From NCBI GenBank assembly GCA_028821775.1, contig JAPKFB010000045.1, positions 1 to 40,881 of the forward strand: a DNA stretch of 40,881 nt, written 5' to 3'. Made by a program: the position numbers and the translations under genes. Every line of letters starts with the position of its first letter. The first letter of the stretch is position 1. Under the pieces are notes generated by a model. It ran no database searches, had not been told where the DNA came from, and saw only the letters and a program-made list of their open reading frames with translations. This document shows, in pieces, positions 8,435 to 17,475 of the stretch. This stretch comes from Roseibacillus sp. GTDB lineage: Bacteria > Verrucomicrobiota > Verrucomicrobiia > Verrucomicrobiales > Akkermansiaceae.

Positions 8435-11431
8435 TCAACGCTGTCGGCTTGCGCGTTGCTGGATGAACTCGGATTCGATCAGGCCTGACCAGGCGGAGAG
8501 TTCGATCACCTCGATCTTGCTTCCCTGAGGTTGCACGAGTCTGGGTGCGTCGGGGTTGTCGGAGGAGACCCGGGCGCGTTGGGACTCGAGTTCGGCGAGG
8601 AGTTCGGTGGATTCGGCCGCGGTCGGAGTGCGGCCGATGAGGCGAAGGTAGATGGCTTGGGCGCGCTCCGCGTCTTGGGAGTGTTCCGTGAGGAGGAGAG
8701 TGGCGAGGGCGCGGGAAGCGAGGAAGAATTCCTGGGCGGTTAGGCCGGGGCGCGGAGCGAGGGGGGCGGGTTCGAAATAGTTGATCGGGCAGCGATCTTC
8801 GGAAGGGGACTCTGCCAGTGCGCGAGGTGAAGGGTGATGTTGAAGCTGGTAGATCGACCTGCGAAAAGGGCGGGTGCTCTCGGACGAGGGAGGATCTCCC
8901 GCGCCGGTGGAATCAAGCAAACCTGCGGCATGGAGAAAGAAATCGCGAAATTGAGGAGCGGAGAGGGAGAAGGAAGGACCTTGGGCGAGCAGGCGGAACC
9001 GGGGATCAAGGATGGAGACTTCGGGACGCAGGGTGGCGTCCTGACGAAAGGTGGCGGAGAGAACGATTTGCCTGCTCATCCGCTTCACGTTCCAGTTGTG
9101 ATCGACCAAGTCGCGCGCGAGCCAGTCGAGCAATTCGGGATGGCTGGGGGCAGGGCTGTGCATTCCGAAGTCGTTGGTGGTCTCGAGCAGGCCGCGTCCG
9201 AAGAAGTGAGCCCAGACGCGATTGACAAAGACGCGGGCAGTGAGCGGATGCTCGATGATGGCTTGCGCCAGGTCTGAACGATCGAGCGTTTTTTGGGGAA
9301 CGCCGGGATCAATCGTTCCGCTGCCTTGGGCCAGGAAAGATGGCATGGTGGGCCGCGAAGTGGGGCTGCCCTGCATGACTGAGACTTCGAGGATGTCTTC
9401 TTCCGGGAGGATGCTGGCCATGCGGGCCTCGGCGAGTTCGGTGCGACGGGTGCGGGACTCGGAGTGAAGACTGGAGAAGTAGTAGCTGCGAAGGGCGGGA
9501 AGATGTTCGTTCGGCTTCTCGAGTGTGGAGGAGAGGGAGTTGCCATCGAAGAGAGTGGCGACTTCGAGGGGGCTGAGGGCGCGGGTGTGGACCTGAAAAT
9601 CGTCGATGGCGCCACCCGCGAATCCGGTGGCGTTTTCTCGCCAGCCAAGTTGCAGGGGGAGCGATTTCTCCTCTGCAAAGAAGACGGGTTTCCAGAGCGC
9701 ATCCGCGATGACCTCGGTGGGGATCCTCTTGCCATCGAGGTAGAGGACGAGTCCCTCTGCGGCACTGGATCCGTCATAGGTCCAGGTGATGAGGTGCCAG
9801 TGATTGGTTGCGATGACCGGTGCGACGGTGCGAATGGCGATGGCCTTGCCGGGCCATTCGCGACTGATGCGGGCGGTGAGTCGTCCCTGCTCGAGGACCA
9901 GGTCGAAGCCCCGCAGGTTGTCGTCCGAACCTCGCCCACGGCTGAGCAGAACGGCGGAGGGATTGAGGTTGTCCGGAACTCGGAGGCGGAGGGTGAAGGA
10001 CCAGGGGGTCCAACGTCGGGCCGGGAAAAAGTCGGAGAAGGTCACTCCGGCTTTGTCGCTGATGGTGACGGCATGGCGGCTGAATCCAGGAGTGAATATG
10101 AGGCCAGTTGCATCGCCGGAACCCGATCCGGAGAGGGCTTGATTGGGGACCACCCCCTTGCGGCCATCGAAGGTGAAGGTGCCGAGGGCATCATTGATGA
10201 GCGGCGTCTTCAAGGGCTCCTGCAGCCATGACTGAAAGGCGTCCTCTCCCTGCGAAGAGGCTACCCGCAAATTCGTGAGGGCCGTGTTGGCGGTGCCTCT
10301 AACCGTGAGGAGCAATTGGATTTGGTCCTCGGTGGGCAGGAGCTTGGTGGGCGCGGGAACGATGGACGGGTGGGTGGGACGCTTCCCCTCACCGCTCCCT
10401 GTGAAGAAGGCAGTGAGGGATTGGAAATCGTGGTGGGAAATGGGTTCGGATTTGTGGTCGTGGCAGCGGGCGCATTCCAGGGAGAGACCGAGGATGGGAG
10501 CGAGATGGGCCGCGCGGGAGGGGGCCTCGGAGTGGAGGCGATTGAAGGCGGTGGCGATGCTGCGATTGAGGTCGCCTGTGAATTCAAGATCCCCCGCAAG
10601 CTGGGCGGTCAGGAACTGATCATGGTTGAGAGAACCATTTTTGATCACCCAATCTCGGTAGACCCATCGGGAGGTGAGTTGGGACGACTCAGGCGCCAGG
10701 GTGTCGGCGTAGCCGATGGCCTCGAGCCAAATGGTGGCGAAGTGTTCCGCGAAGGCGTCGGACTCGAGAAGGGTATCGACTTTCTGTTGGTAGCTCGCGT
10801 GCTCGGCGGAGGGAAGGGCGCGGCCAGTGAGAGCGAGGGAGAGTCGGCGATGAAGGGTGGAAGGATCGGCCTGCGGGGAGGGGAGGAGTCCGTTTTTTTC
10901 AAGGGTGGCCAGAACGAAGCGATCAATCTTGCCGGCGGGCCAGCCGCTTGCGGAGACCGCGGGCACGGGCACCTCGGCGGGTAAGGGCTGAAAGGCCCAG
11001 TGAGGTTCGTACTTTGCGCCCTGATCGATCCAGCGCCCGAGGAGGTCCTTTTCGTCCTCGGTGAGGGGGATTCTGCTGTCGGGAGGAGGCATGAGTTTTT
11101 CGGGGTCCTCGCTGTGGATGCGAAGCCAGGCCACGGATTGCTCGCGATTTCCGGGGAGGAAGGCATGGCGGTTGGGAGCGGGGTCCCCCTCACTGAGGGG
11201 AGCGAAGGCGAATTCTGCGGTATCGAGTCGCAGGCCAGATTCGTTGGCGTTGTGATCTCGGCCGTGACACCCAAAGCACTTTTGAGCGAGAATCGGTCGG
11301 ATCTCGAAATTGTAGCTGACCTGGGGGGGAGGCGGGGTGGGGGGAGATGCCCTGGCCCCCTTTTCCTGGCACGAAAACAGTCCAAGGACAGCAATGAGAA
11401 GAACGACGATGGACCGAGGCGGAAGCGGCAC
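8435..11431 (-). CDS. PSD1 / DUF1549 / DUF1553 lipoprotein with LamG-like insert
   Basis: The 998-residue protein starts with a lipoprotein-like signal ending in LFSC (Cys21), followed by a proline-rich spacer. A planctomycete cytochrome domain has CFGCH at 52-56. The DUF1549 domain follows, with ECARCHDHK at about 320. Between DUF1549 and DUF1553, residues of about 460-640 look like a LamG/concanavalin-type jelly roll: WTPWSFTLRLRV, then HLITWTYDGSS, LYLDGKRI and GAIDDFQVHTRAL. DUF1553 covers about 730-960. Other members carry similar sugar-binding insertions, so polysaccharide attachment is a reasonable inference. There is no adjacent DUF1501 gene. The product shares the overall plan of the 2895-5954 protein but is clearly divergent and probably an old paralogue. 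The start ATG at 11431 gives the lipobox the right spacing. Confidence 0.88.
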   Translation of the reverse strand: MPLPPRSIVVLLIAVLGLFSCQEKGARASPPTPPPPQVSYNFEIRPILAQKCFGCHGRDHNANESGLRLDTAEFAFAPLSEGDPAPNRHAFLPGNREQSVAWLRIHSEDPEKLMPPPDSRIPLTEDEKDLLGRWIDQGAKYEPHWAFQPLPAEVPVPAVSASGWPAGKIDRFVLATLEKNGLLPSPQADPSTLHRRLSLALTGRALPSAEHASYQQKVDTLLESDAFAEHFATIWLEAIGYADTLAPESSQLTSRWVYRDWVIKNGSLNHDQFLTAQLAGDLEFTGDLNRSIATAFNRLHSEAPSRAAHLAPILGLSLECARCHDHKSEPISHHDFQSLTAFFTGSGEGKRPTHPSIVPAPTKLLPTEDQIQLLLTVRGTANTALTNLRVASSQGEDAFQSWLQEPLKTPLINDALGTFTFDGRKGVVPNQALSGSGSGDATGLIFTPGFSRHAVTISDKAGVTFSDFFPARRWTPWSFTLRLRVPDNLNPSAVLLSRGRGSDDNLRGFDLVLEQGRLTARISREWPGKAIAIRTVAPVIATNHWHLITWTYDGSSAAEGLVLYLDGKRIPTEVIADALWKPVFFAEEKSLPLQLGWRENATGFAGGAIDDFQVHTRALSPLEVATLFDGNSLSSTLEKPNEHLPALRSYYFSSLHSESRTRRTELAEARMASILPEEDILEVSVMQGSPTSRPTMPSFLAQGSGTIDPGVPQKTLDRSDLAQAIIEHPLTARVFVNRVWAHFFGRGLLETTNDFGMHSPAPSHPELLDWLARDLVDHNWNVKRMSRQIVLSATFRQDATLRPEVSILDPRFRLLAQGPSFSLSAPQFRDFFLHAAGLLDSTGAGDPPSSESTRPFRRSIYQLQHHPSPRALAESPSEDRCPINYFEPAPLAPRPGLTAQEFFLASRALATLLLTEHSQDAERAQAIYLRLIGRTPTAAESTELLAELESQRARVSSDNPDAPRLVQPQGSKIEVIELSAWSGLIESEFIQQRASRQR

Positions 11432-11626
11432 GGCTTCTTATACGTGAATCCGCGCGAACATTACAGTGCGAGCAGCATTGAACTTCGAGAGACTTGATTT
11501 ACGGTTGAATTACGAATCCCTCGAAAGGAGCTGGTAGAAGGAAGCGCGATGAGAAGATGGATAGGATTGGGGATGTCTGCGCTCCCTCCGGGGTCGAGGC
11601 CCCATCTTATCCTTGCGCCATTTCTG

Positions 11627-12154
11627 CTAGAGTTCCTCCTCCTCTCCCCCTTCGAGGCCGGGAATCGGGGGGAGAAGATCTTCGCGCTCCAGGAGAAGGG
11701 GAAGGGAGAGGTCGTGGAGGAGGTCTTCTGAGGTCTTGAGGAGGATGCCGAGGAGAGGGACGAGGCGATCAATTTCCGCGATCGCGCAGTGGACCATGGA
11801 GGAGACGATGTCGGCATCGAAGCGTTCGCGCTCGAAAAGATTGGTGATCCGGAAGACGAGCTGTTGGCGAGCGAAGTCGAATTCGAAGCCGCCGAGGGTG
11901 AGTTGCTTGTTGGCCCGCATGAGCAGTTCGATGGCCGCGGGCAGGTGTGCTTGGTCCGGGGCGAAGGGGCTCTCGGCGACGATGGAGAGGGCATTGAGTT
12001 GTGGAAAAACCTGTGAGTGCAGGCGGATGTGGGTGTGGTGCGCTTCGAAATGAGATTCGAGAACCTCGCGGCCCTCGATCGGTTCGCAGTGCCACCCTTG
12101 TTTACCAAAGGCTTCGGCGACAGATTGAAGCTGGAGAGAGGAGGGCTGATTCAT
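11627..12154 (-). CDS. YbjN-like domain protein
   Basis: A small acidic cytoplasmic protein of about 175 residues from the chosen ATG (12154, beginning MNQPSS). The pattern of an N-terminal helix (LQSVAEAFGKQGW), alternating beta strands (HTHIRLHSQVFPQLNALSIVAES) and long C-terminal helices around AIAEIDRLVPLLGIL fits the YbjN/type III secretion chaperone-like fold. These proteins are small regulators or chaperones without an established activity. The tail is very acidic (EGGEEEEL). The start is uncertain: ATG at 12169 and TTG at 12199 are in frame, but none has a well-spaced ribosome binding site (an AGGA lies only one base before the TTG). Confidence 0.65.
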   Translation of the reverse strand: MNQPSSLQLQSVAEAFGKQGWHCEPIEGREVLESHFEAHHTHIRLHSQVFPQLNALSIVAESPFAPDQAHLPAAIELLMRANKQLTLGGFEFDFARQQLVFRITNLFERERFDADIVSSMVHCAIAEIDRLVPLLGILLKTSEDLLHDLSLPLLLEREDLLPPIPGLEGGEEEEL

Positions 12155-12287
12155 GCGGGGGGGAGGCATCTCGCATGGAGCGAGAAATCTCAACCCCAAT
12201 TCCTGAGATCCTCAAGCTCTTCGCGGGCGAGGAGGGCGGGGACGCTATGCAGGGCCTCCTCAGGCGAGGGCTTCCAGAGGTCGGATT

Positions 12288-12794
12288 TCAGGCGCGGTGG
12301 TCCTTGGGTGGCGAAACTTCTACCCACTCGAAGTCTATTCGGCCTGCGATGGCTTGCTCTAACAGATTTCGCCTGGCCGGAGAAAGAGGAGCGAGCGAGG
12401 CGACCACTCCCGCCGTTTGTTCTTCGTTGAAGTGGATTACGAGTTGATTGGTCTTATTGACCTCGGCATCCGCGATTTCAGACCAGTAGAGGACCTGCAG
12501 GTTTTTGCGGGAATTGAAGAAGGGAAAGATTTCGATGCCAAGCGGAGTGAGGATGATGTAGGCATGGCGCGCGCAGCGGAAGGCGAGGCGAAAACAGAGC
12601 GCGGCGAGGGGCAGGGGAAGGAGCGGCCACCACCAGGGCGTGAGAGGATCCTTTGGGATGAGGTTGAGGATGACGATGGCGGAGGAGGCCCCGCAGCAGA
12701 TCGCTCCGACGAGGGCGAAGAGGGTCGCTTGCGCACCGCGGGTGAAGCGCAGTTCCTTGTGGGGTTCGGTAACATCCTTGGGGCCGGGGAGCAT
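12288..12794 (-). CDS. Membrane protein with PH-like C-terminal region
   Basis: The 168-residue protein has two hydrophobic segments, at about residues 24-44 and 55-73 (the latter after a WWW motif). They are followed by a soluble part with the pattern AYIILTPLGIEIFPF, then LQVLYWSEIADAEV and LVIHFNEEQ. That layout, two membrane spans followed by a strand-rich domain with a W-x-E-I-x-D/A core, is typical of bacterial PH-domain (YdbS/YcxB-like) membrane proteins of unknown function. The assignment rests on pattern only. The ATG at 12794 has no strong ribosome binding site. It stands alone between the truncated DUF1801 gene and the YbjN-like gene, both on the same strand. Confidence 0.6.
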   Translation of the reverse strand: MLPGPKDVTEPHKELRFTRGAQATLFALVGAICCGASSAIVILNLIPKDPLTPWWWPLLPLPLAALCFRLAFRCARHAYIILTPLGIEIFPFFNSRKNLQVLYWSEIADAEVNKTNQLVIHFNEEQTAGVVASLAPLSPARRNLLEQAIAGRIDFEWVEVSPPKDHRA

Positions 12795-12926
12795 TGCATT
12801 CAGGGAACAGTATTCAGTAAACAGGGATCAGGAATCGGAGGAAACGTAGAAGAGGCGAAGGGATGGACTCTTGCAGGCCAAAACTGTTTACAAGGAGGCG
12901 AGGAGCATGAGGGGCGGTTGGGCCCT

Positions 12927-13148
12927 TCATGAGGGGGACGCCATGAAACCGAAGCCGACGTGGTTCTTGAAGGCTGCCATGCCAGCAACGATGCCCTTGG
13001 ATTCAAAACTGGGAACTCTCCACTTGATGTTTTCTGAGATCTCAGGCGAGGCCTTGTGGCAGATGGCGCGAAGTTTCTCGAGGATGGATTGAGCAAACTC
13101 GGGAGCCTTTCTGATGTAGGTGTCGACGCGGGGCGATCTCCTGCTCAT
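12927..13148 (-). pseudogene. Truncated DUF1801 domain gene
   Basis: Translation from the ATG at 13148 (MSRRSPRVDTYI) gives only 73 residues. The start is supported by a GAGGA eight bases upstream. The sequence follows the first part of a DUF1801 domain well (RVDTYIRKAPEFAQSIL, ASPEISENIKWRVPSFE, MAAFKNHVGFGF). It then stops after MASPS, exactly where family members normally continue with a WxxxLL-type strand and a C-terminal helix. DUF1801 proteins are usually about 110-140 residues. The two other frames just downstream do not give a convincing remaining half, so this looks like a 3'-deleted or rearranged remnant rather than a single frameshift. A longer in-frame TTG start at 13184 is possible. 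A functional minimal protein cannot be excluded. Confidence 0.6.
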
Positions 13149-13351
13149 GGGAAACATCCTCGCGGACTCAGTGAACTTTCGCAACGCTTCGCTCTCGATT
13201 GATCAATAAATTGAGAATCCGGAGGGAGGGGTGTTCCTCTCAGGTGGGTGTGGGTGCGATCAGGGAATTGTCTCTTGCGAGATCGGGAAGGGGTGGCGGG
13301 CGGGGAGGAACGGGATCGCCTCAAGGGCGGGCGGTCATCTGGCCTGATTGA

Positions 13352-13696
13352 TCAGGGCGGGGTCTGCTCGCCACGGAGGTAGGCGGCTGCACCGTGCACG
13401 GACTGAATCATGAGACCACCCAGTTCTCCAAAGCGAGGTGGAATGGTGTGGGCGGCAACCTGGTCCTCGCACTCACGGCAGAGCTCCTGGAACTCAACCA
13501 TGCCCATCGTCCCGGCAGCGCCTTTCAGTTGGTGGAGGATGGCCTTTGCCTCGTCGTAGCGCATCTCGGTGAGGGCCTCGTGAAGTTTGCTGAGAGACTC
13601 GCGGCCGGAGGCCTCGAAATCGCTGACGATGGGGAGAAGGAGTTCGGGCGTGTCAGATGCCATCGCATCAATCTGTCCAGTGTTGAGAAGATCCAC
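13352..13696 (-). CDS. Stand-alone histidine phosphotransfer (Hpt) protein
   Basis: The 114-residue protein is a free Hpt domain. The signature ILHQLKGAAGTMG places the phospho-accepting histidine at residue 55, followed by the conserved K-G pair and a glycine two turns on. Helices before and after (DEAKAIL and FQELCRECEDQV) complete the four-helix bundle. It has no membrane or kinase part, so it would pass phosphate between receiver domains in the cytoplasm. The neighbours explain its job: the divergent operon encodes a hybrid kinase with two receivers but no Hpt of its own, plus a sigma-54 response regulator. The start used is GTG at 13696; an ATG at codon 12 is possible. The 151-base gap to the response regulator should hold divergent promoters. 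Confidence 0.85.
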   Translation of the reverse strand: MDLLNTGQIDAMASDTPELLLPIVSDFEASGRESLSKLHEALTEMRYDEAKAILHQLKGAAGTMGMVEFQELCRECEDQVAAHTIPPRFGELGGLMIQSVHGAAAYLRGEQTPP

Positions 13697-13835
13697 GGGT
13701 CCGTTCTACGATCTGGAGGGCGATTGGGAAAGAGGAAGTAGTGTGTGGATCGTTGGTAGTATAGGTCTCAGGGCCGGGACCGAGGGCTGCCCAAGAGGGA
13801 GTCAGGGCCGGGAGATTGTGGTGGGAATCCAGCGG

Positions 13836-13839
13836 GGAG
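13836..13839 (+). promoter_or_regulatory. Ribosome binding site deciding the response regulator start
   Basis: GGAG lies eight bases before the ATG at 13848, and the encoded product then begins right before the receiver domain ([17 protein letters not shown]). This rejects the longer open frame that reaches back to 13587 across the Hpt gene on the other strand. Confidence 0.6.
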
Positions 13840-13847
13840 TAGTTAAG

Positions 13848-15212
13848 ATGTCTTTAATGTCTGAACAGGCCCCTCACCTAGTCCTCGCGGACGACGATGA
13901 TACCATCCGGAACCTGTTGAAAATGCATGCGGAACGGGGTGGTTTCCGAGTGTCCACGGCCGAGAATGGAGCGAAAGCGTTGGAGCTGGTGACCGATGAT
14001 ACGGATGTGGTCCTCCTCGACCTGCAAATGCCTGTTCTTGATGGGTTTGGTGCCCTGCAACGGCTCTCGGAGGAATATCCGGGATTGCCCGCGGTGGTGC
14101 TCACCTCAATGGACGAGACCTCCGATGCGGTGAAGGCGATGAAGCTGGGTGCGCTCGACTATCTGACCAAGCCCTTCGATCCCGACGAGCTTCTCGCGGT
14201 CTTGCGCAATGCCCGCCGCTTGCGGAGGGCCGAGCGGGAGAACGAGCAACTGCGTGAAGCAATTGGGGGGACCGGTCCGGCAGTGGAAGTGGTGGCCGAA
14301 TCCGAGGCCATGCAGGAGGTCGTCGAGCAGGCCATGAAGGTGGCGGCCTTGGATTCGACGGTGCTCTTGACCGGTGAGAGCGGGGTCGGAAAGGGAATGT
14401 TGGCCCGGCTCATTCATGGCAACAGCGAGCGTGCGGATGGGCCCTTCGTCACGGTGAGTTGTCCTGCCCTGCCACGGGAATTGTTGGAGAGTGAACTCTT
14501 TGGCCACGAGAAGGGCGCCTTTACCGGCGCGGTTCGTCGCCGTCGGGGGAAGATCGAGGCCGCGAAAGGAGGCACCCTGTTTCTCGATGAGATCGGAGAT
14601 TTGCCCATTGACCTGCAACCGAAGTTGCTGAGCGTGCTGCAGGACCGGGAATTTCAACGGCTCGGTGGCGAGGAAACACTGAAGGTCGATGTGCGGATTA
14701 TTGCGGCGACCAACCTCGATCTCGACCAACGGATGAAGGAAGGTCAGTTTCGCGAGGACTTGTATTATCGTCTGAGTGTGATCCCGATTGAAGTGCCGCC
14801 CTTGCGCGATCGCCTGGAGGAGTTGCGTGGGTTGAGTGCCTCGATGTTGAAGCGTATCACAAAGCAGGGTGGTCGCAAAAACGTGAAGCTTTCCAAGGAG
14901 GCCACGGCGGCGATGGAGGCCTACGATTGGCCCGGCAATGTTCGTCAGCTTGAGAACGTGTTGGAGCGTTCGGCCGCGTTTTGTGATGGGAGCGTGATTG
15001 AGAAAAAGGATCTCCCGGAGACGGTGCGGGGGAGCAAGCCCTCTGGTCGGGTCCCGGCAGGAATTGGAGGGATTCCTCTCTCGGATTTGGAGCGGGAGTC
15101 GCTCATTCAGACCTTGAAGCTCTGTAATGGGAACAAGGCGGAGACCGCGCGCCGACTGGAAGTTACCGAGAAATCAGTCTATAATAAGCTGAAGCGGCAC
15201 GGACTGATGTGA
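13848..15212 (+). CDS. NtrC-type sigma-54-dependent response regulator
   Basis: The 454-residue protein has the three NtrC-family parts. A receiver domain (about 10-125) shows the acidic pocket DDD at 15-17, phospho-acceptor Asp58 and Lys108. An AAA+ sigma-54 activation domain (about 145-385) has Walker A GESGVGKG at 176-183, the sigma-54-contacting GAFTGA loop at 223-228, a Walker B region TLFLDEIGD and an R-finger region. A Fis-type helix-turn-helix ends the protein ([21 protein letters not shown]). It activates sigma-54 promoters when phosphorylated. The last codons overlap the kinase gene (ATGTGA at 15207-15212), so the two are translationally coupled. A sigma-54-like promoter element lies just beyond the kinase gene at 17476, a possible target. 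The family call is secure; the signal it answers is unknown. Confidence 0.95.
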   Translation: MSLMSEQAPHLVLADDDDTIRNLLKMHAERGGFRVSTAENGAKALELVTDDTDVVLLDLQMPVLDGFGALQRLSEEYPGLPAVVLTSMDETSDAVKAMKLGALDYLTKPFDPDELLAVLRNARRLRRAERENEQLREAIGGTGPAVEVVAESEAMQEVVEQAMKVAALDSTVLLTGESGVGKGMLARLIHGNSERADGPFVTVSCPALPRELLESELFGHEKGAFTGAVRRRRGKIEAAKGGTLFLDEIGDLPIDLQPKLLSVLQDREFQRLGGEETLKVDVRIIAATNLDLDQRMKEGQFREDLYYRLSVIPIEVPPLRDRLEELRGLSASMLKRITKQGGRKNVKLSKEATAAMEAYDWPGNVRQLENVLERSAAFCDGSVIEKKDLPETVRGSKPSGRVPAGIGGIPLSDLERESLIQTLKLCNGNKAETARRLEVTEKSVYNKLKRHGLM

Positions 15213-17305
15213 GAAAGGCGCTCCGCGAACTTCAGGATCAAGTTGGCCAGTGGCGTCGGCGCTACGAAGCTGAGCTCGCGGCTCGACTTGAGGCGCAGAA
15301 TCGTCTCAAGAGCAATGCTGAGGAACTGGAGCGTTCCCGGCAAATTCCGGCCCGCCGAGCGCAGGAACAAAGCTGGAATCCGCAGAACACGGAGGAGAAG
15401 TTCAAGATCTTCTTCAATGCCTCGGTGGATGGGATCGTGCTCTTGGATGGATTCGGGGCGTTCGTGGAAGTGAACGATACCGCGGTGCGCATGTTCGGGT
15501 ACAAGCGGGAACAATTGCGGGGAATGTACATCTCCCACCTCATGGCTTGGCAGGTGACCGGGGCGGCCCTGAATGAAGTCCAGAAGACCGGGCACAGTCG
15601 GAGCGAGGCAGATCTGCGCCGAAGCGATGGTTCCCTTCTGTCGGTGGACGTAGTCTGGGGACGGGTGAAGTACGATGGCCGAACGCTGGTGCACGGGATT
15701 GTGCGAGGCATCACCGAGAGCAGAAAGGCGCTCGCTGAAATCAGTCTGGCCAAGGAAGAGGCCGAGAAGGCGGACAAGGCCAAGTCGATGTTCGTGGCCA
15801 TGATGAGCCATGAGATTCGCACTCCCTTGAACGGGATCATCGGTTACACCGAATTGCTCCTCGATACAGTGCTGACGGAGGAACAGCGCGAGAATCTCAA
15901 TCTGATCCAGAAGAGTGGCGACATCCTGCTCAGCATCATCAACGACTTGCTCGACTTCTCGCGGATCGAGAGTGGGCGTCTCGATGTTGAACAGGTGGAC
16001 TTTGAACCCACCGACTGCATTGAAGAGGTCCTCGGATTGCACGCGTTCAAGGCTTCCGAGAAAGGGGTGGAGTTGACCTACGACATGATGGAAGGCATGC
16101 CTGGAGTGGTAAAGGGTGATGTAGCGCGGGTGAAGCAGATCCTCCTCAATCTCGTTTCCAACGCCCTGAAGTTTACCGCTCGCGGTGAAGTGAGCGTCAG
16201 TTGCCGCGTGCTGCCGGGACCGTTCATTGAGTTTTCGGTTCGCGACACGGGGGTTGGCTTTGATCCCTCGAAGGTCGACAGCCTTTTCGAGCCCTTTCAG
16301 CAGGAGGACGTATCCACCACGCGCAAATTTGGAGGCACCGGGCTCGGGCTCGCGATCTGCAAGCGTTTGGCGGAACGCATGGGGGGGCGCATCGGCGCCA
16401 CCGCCAGGATTGGAGAAGGAGCGGACTTTCGCTTCACGATTCCGCTGGTGGTTGGCGAGTCGAGTCCCTTCGGACTGGTCGAGGACAAGGGCCAATTCCA
16501 GGGCAAGCGCGCGCTGGTGATTGACGACAACGAAATCAACCAGCGCTTCATGACCAAGCGGCTCGCGACCTGGGGATTGGAAAGTGATGTCGTGGGCCGG
16601 GGTGCGCATGGCCTCACGCAACTCGCCAACGCGCATTACGATGTCATCTTTTGTGACATGATGATGCCGCACATGGATGGCTTGGAGTTTGCGCGTCTCG
16701 CGATTGAAGCGGCGGGCACTCTTCTTCCTCCCTTGATCCTGGTGACCTCTGCCCGCTTGAGCGGAGAGAAGGAACACGCACTGGCGGCGGGCTATCGGCA
16801 GGTTCTCTTCAAGCCGGTCCGACAACGTGAGCTTCTCCGCACCTTGCACGGGGTGTTCAATCCGGGGTCGCAATCCGATTTTGTTCCTACCAAGGAGATG
16901 CCCAAGCGCCTAAAACCCCCGGAGGGTGAGCGCTTCATCCTGGTGGCCGAGGACAGCCCGATCAACGCGCGCTTGGCGACTCTGATTCTGGAGAAGTATG
17001 GTTTCCATGCGCACACCGCGGTGAATGGTCGCGAAGCCATTGAGAAGCTCCGGGAAGGTCAGAAATATGAGGCCATTTTGATGGACATGCACATGCCGGA
17101 GATGGATGGCGTTGAGGCCGCATGTCGCGTCCGGGCTGGTCAGGGAGGGGGGCACACCGCGCAGCTCCCCATCATTGCGGTCACCGCCAACGTCTTGGAG
17201 ACCGACCGGGAAACCTGCCGCAAAGCGGGGATGAATGGTTATCTCCCGAAGCCCCTTCGTCCCGCAGATGTGGAGAAAGTGCTGCAGGAGTTCGGCATTT
17301 TGTAG
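15209..17305 (+). CDS. Soluble hybrid sensor histidine kinase (PAS-HisKA-HATPase-REC-REC)
   Basis: The 698-residue product starts with GTG overlapping the regulator stop by 4 bases. Order: an N-terminal coiled coil (about 1-55, rich in charged and Glu/Arg residues); a PAS domain (about 62-172, with FKIFFNASVDGIVLLD); a HisKA dimerisation helix with His201 in MMSHEIRTPLNG; a HATPase domain with N box (NLVSNALKFT), DTGVGFD and GTGLGLAI; receiver 1 (about 432-545) with acceptor Asp483; receiver 2 (about 570-698) with acceptor Asp626 and a PKPL lysine. No membrane span or signal peptide is present, so it senses a cytoplasmic cue, probably through the PAS domain. It has no Hpt domain, which matches the separate Hpt gene at 13352. 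Both receivers keep their key residues, so neither looks degenerate. Confidence 0.93.
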   Translation: MRKALRELQDQVGQWRRRYEAELAARLEAQNRLKSNAEELERSRQIPARRAQEQSWNPQNTEEKFKIFFNASVDGIVLLDGFGAFVEVNDTAVRMFGYKREQLRGMYISHLMAWQVTGAALNEVQKTGHSRSEADLRRSDGSLLSVDVVWGRVKYDGRTLVHGIVRGITESRKALAEISLAKEEAEKADKAKSMFVAMMSHEIRTPLNGIIGYTELLLDTVLTEEQRENLNLIQKSGDILLSIINDLLDFSRIESGRLDVEQVDFEPTDCIEEVLGLHAFKASEKGVELTYDMMEGMPGVVKGDVARVKQILLNLVSNALKFTARGEVSVSCRVLPGPFIEFSVRDTGVGFDPSKVDSLFEPFQQEDVSTTRKFGGTGLGLAICKRLAERMGGRIGATARIGEGADFRFTIPLVVGESSPFGLVEDKGQFQGKRALVIDDNEINQRFMTKRLATWGLESDVVGRGAHGLTQLANAHYDVIFCDMMMPHMDGLEFARLAIEAAGTLLPPLILVTSARLSGEKEHALAAGYRQVLFKPVRQRELLRTLHGVFNPGSQSDFVPTKEMPKRLKPPEGERFILVAEDSPINARLATLILEKYGFHAHTAVNGREAIEKLREGQKYEAILMDMHMPEMDGVEAACRVRAGQGGGHTAQLPIIAVTANVLETDRETCRKAGMNGYLPKPLRPADVEKVLQEFGIL

Positions 17306-17418
17306 GAGGCGGAGAGGGACGAGCGGGAGGCGGGGCCCCTGTAAATTTTTCCGATGTGGGGGCTTCATTTCTGGTAATCCCTACCGTTTTTTCGATGTGA
17401 AAAATTATATTAACTTTT

Positions 17419-17459
17419 CTTAACTAAAACGATTACCCCTTTATTATGAGTTAGTTAAG
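17419..17459. promoter_or_regulatory. AT-rich inverted repeat, possible regulator binding site
   Basis: CTTAACTAA at 17419-17427 and TTAGTTAAG at 17451-17459 are perfect reverse complements separated by 23 bases, inside an AT-rich patch in an otherwise GC-rich region. It ends 17 bases before the sigma-54-like palindrome. It could be an upstream activator site or a hairpin after the kinase gene; there is no T tract that would make it a standard terminator. Confidence 0.35.
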
Positions 17460-17475
17460 GTCGTCTAAGTTGGAG

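Noticed and set aside
11461..12108. Minus-strand frame of 215 codons overlapping the YbjN-like gene
   Set aside because: It is a Ser/Pro/Arg-rich shadow in another frame, whereas the YbjN-like frame has regular secondary structure and family resemblance.
13343..13356. Palindrome CCTGAT-TG-ATCAGG over the stop codon of the Hpt gene as a terminator
   Set aside because: The centre is only two bases, the stem is short and no T tract follows on either strand.
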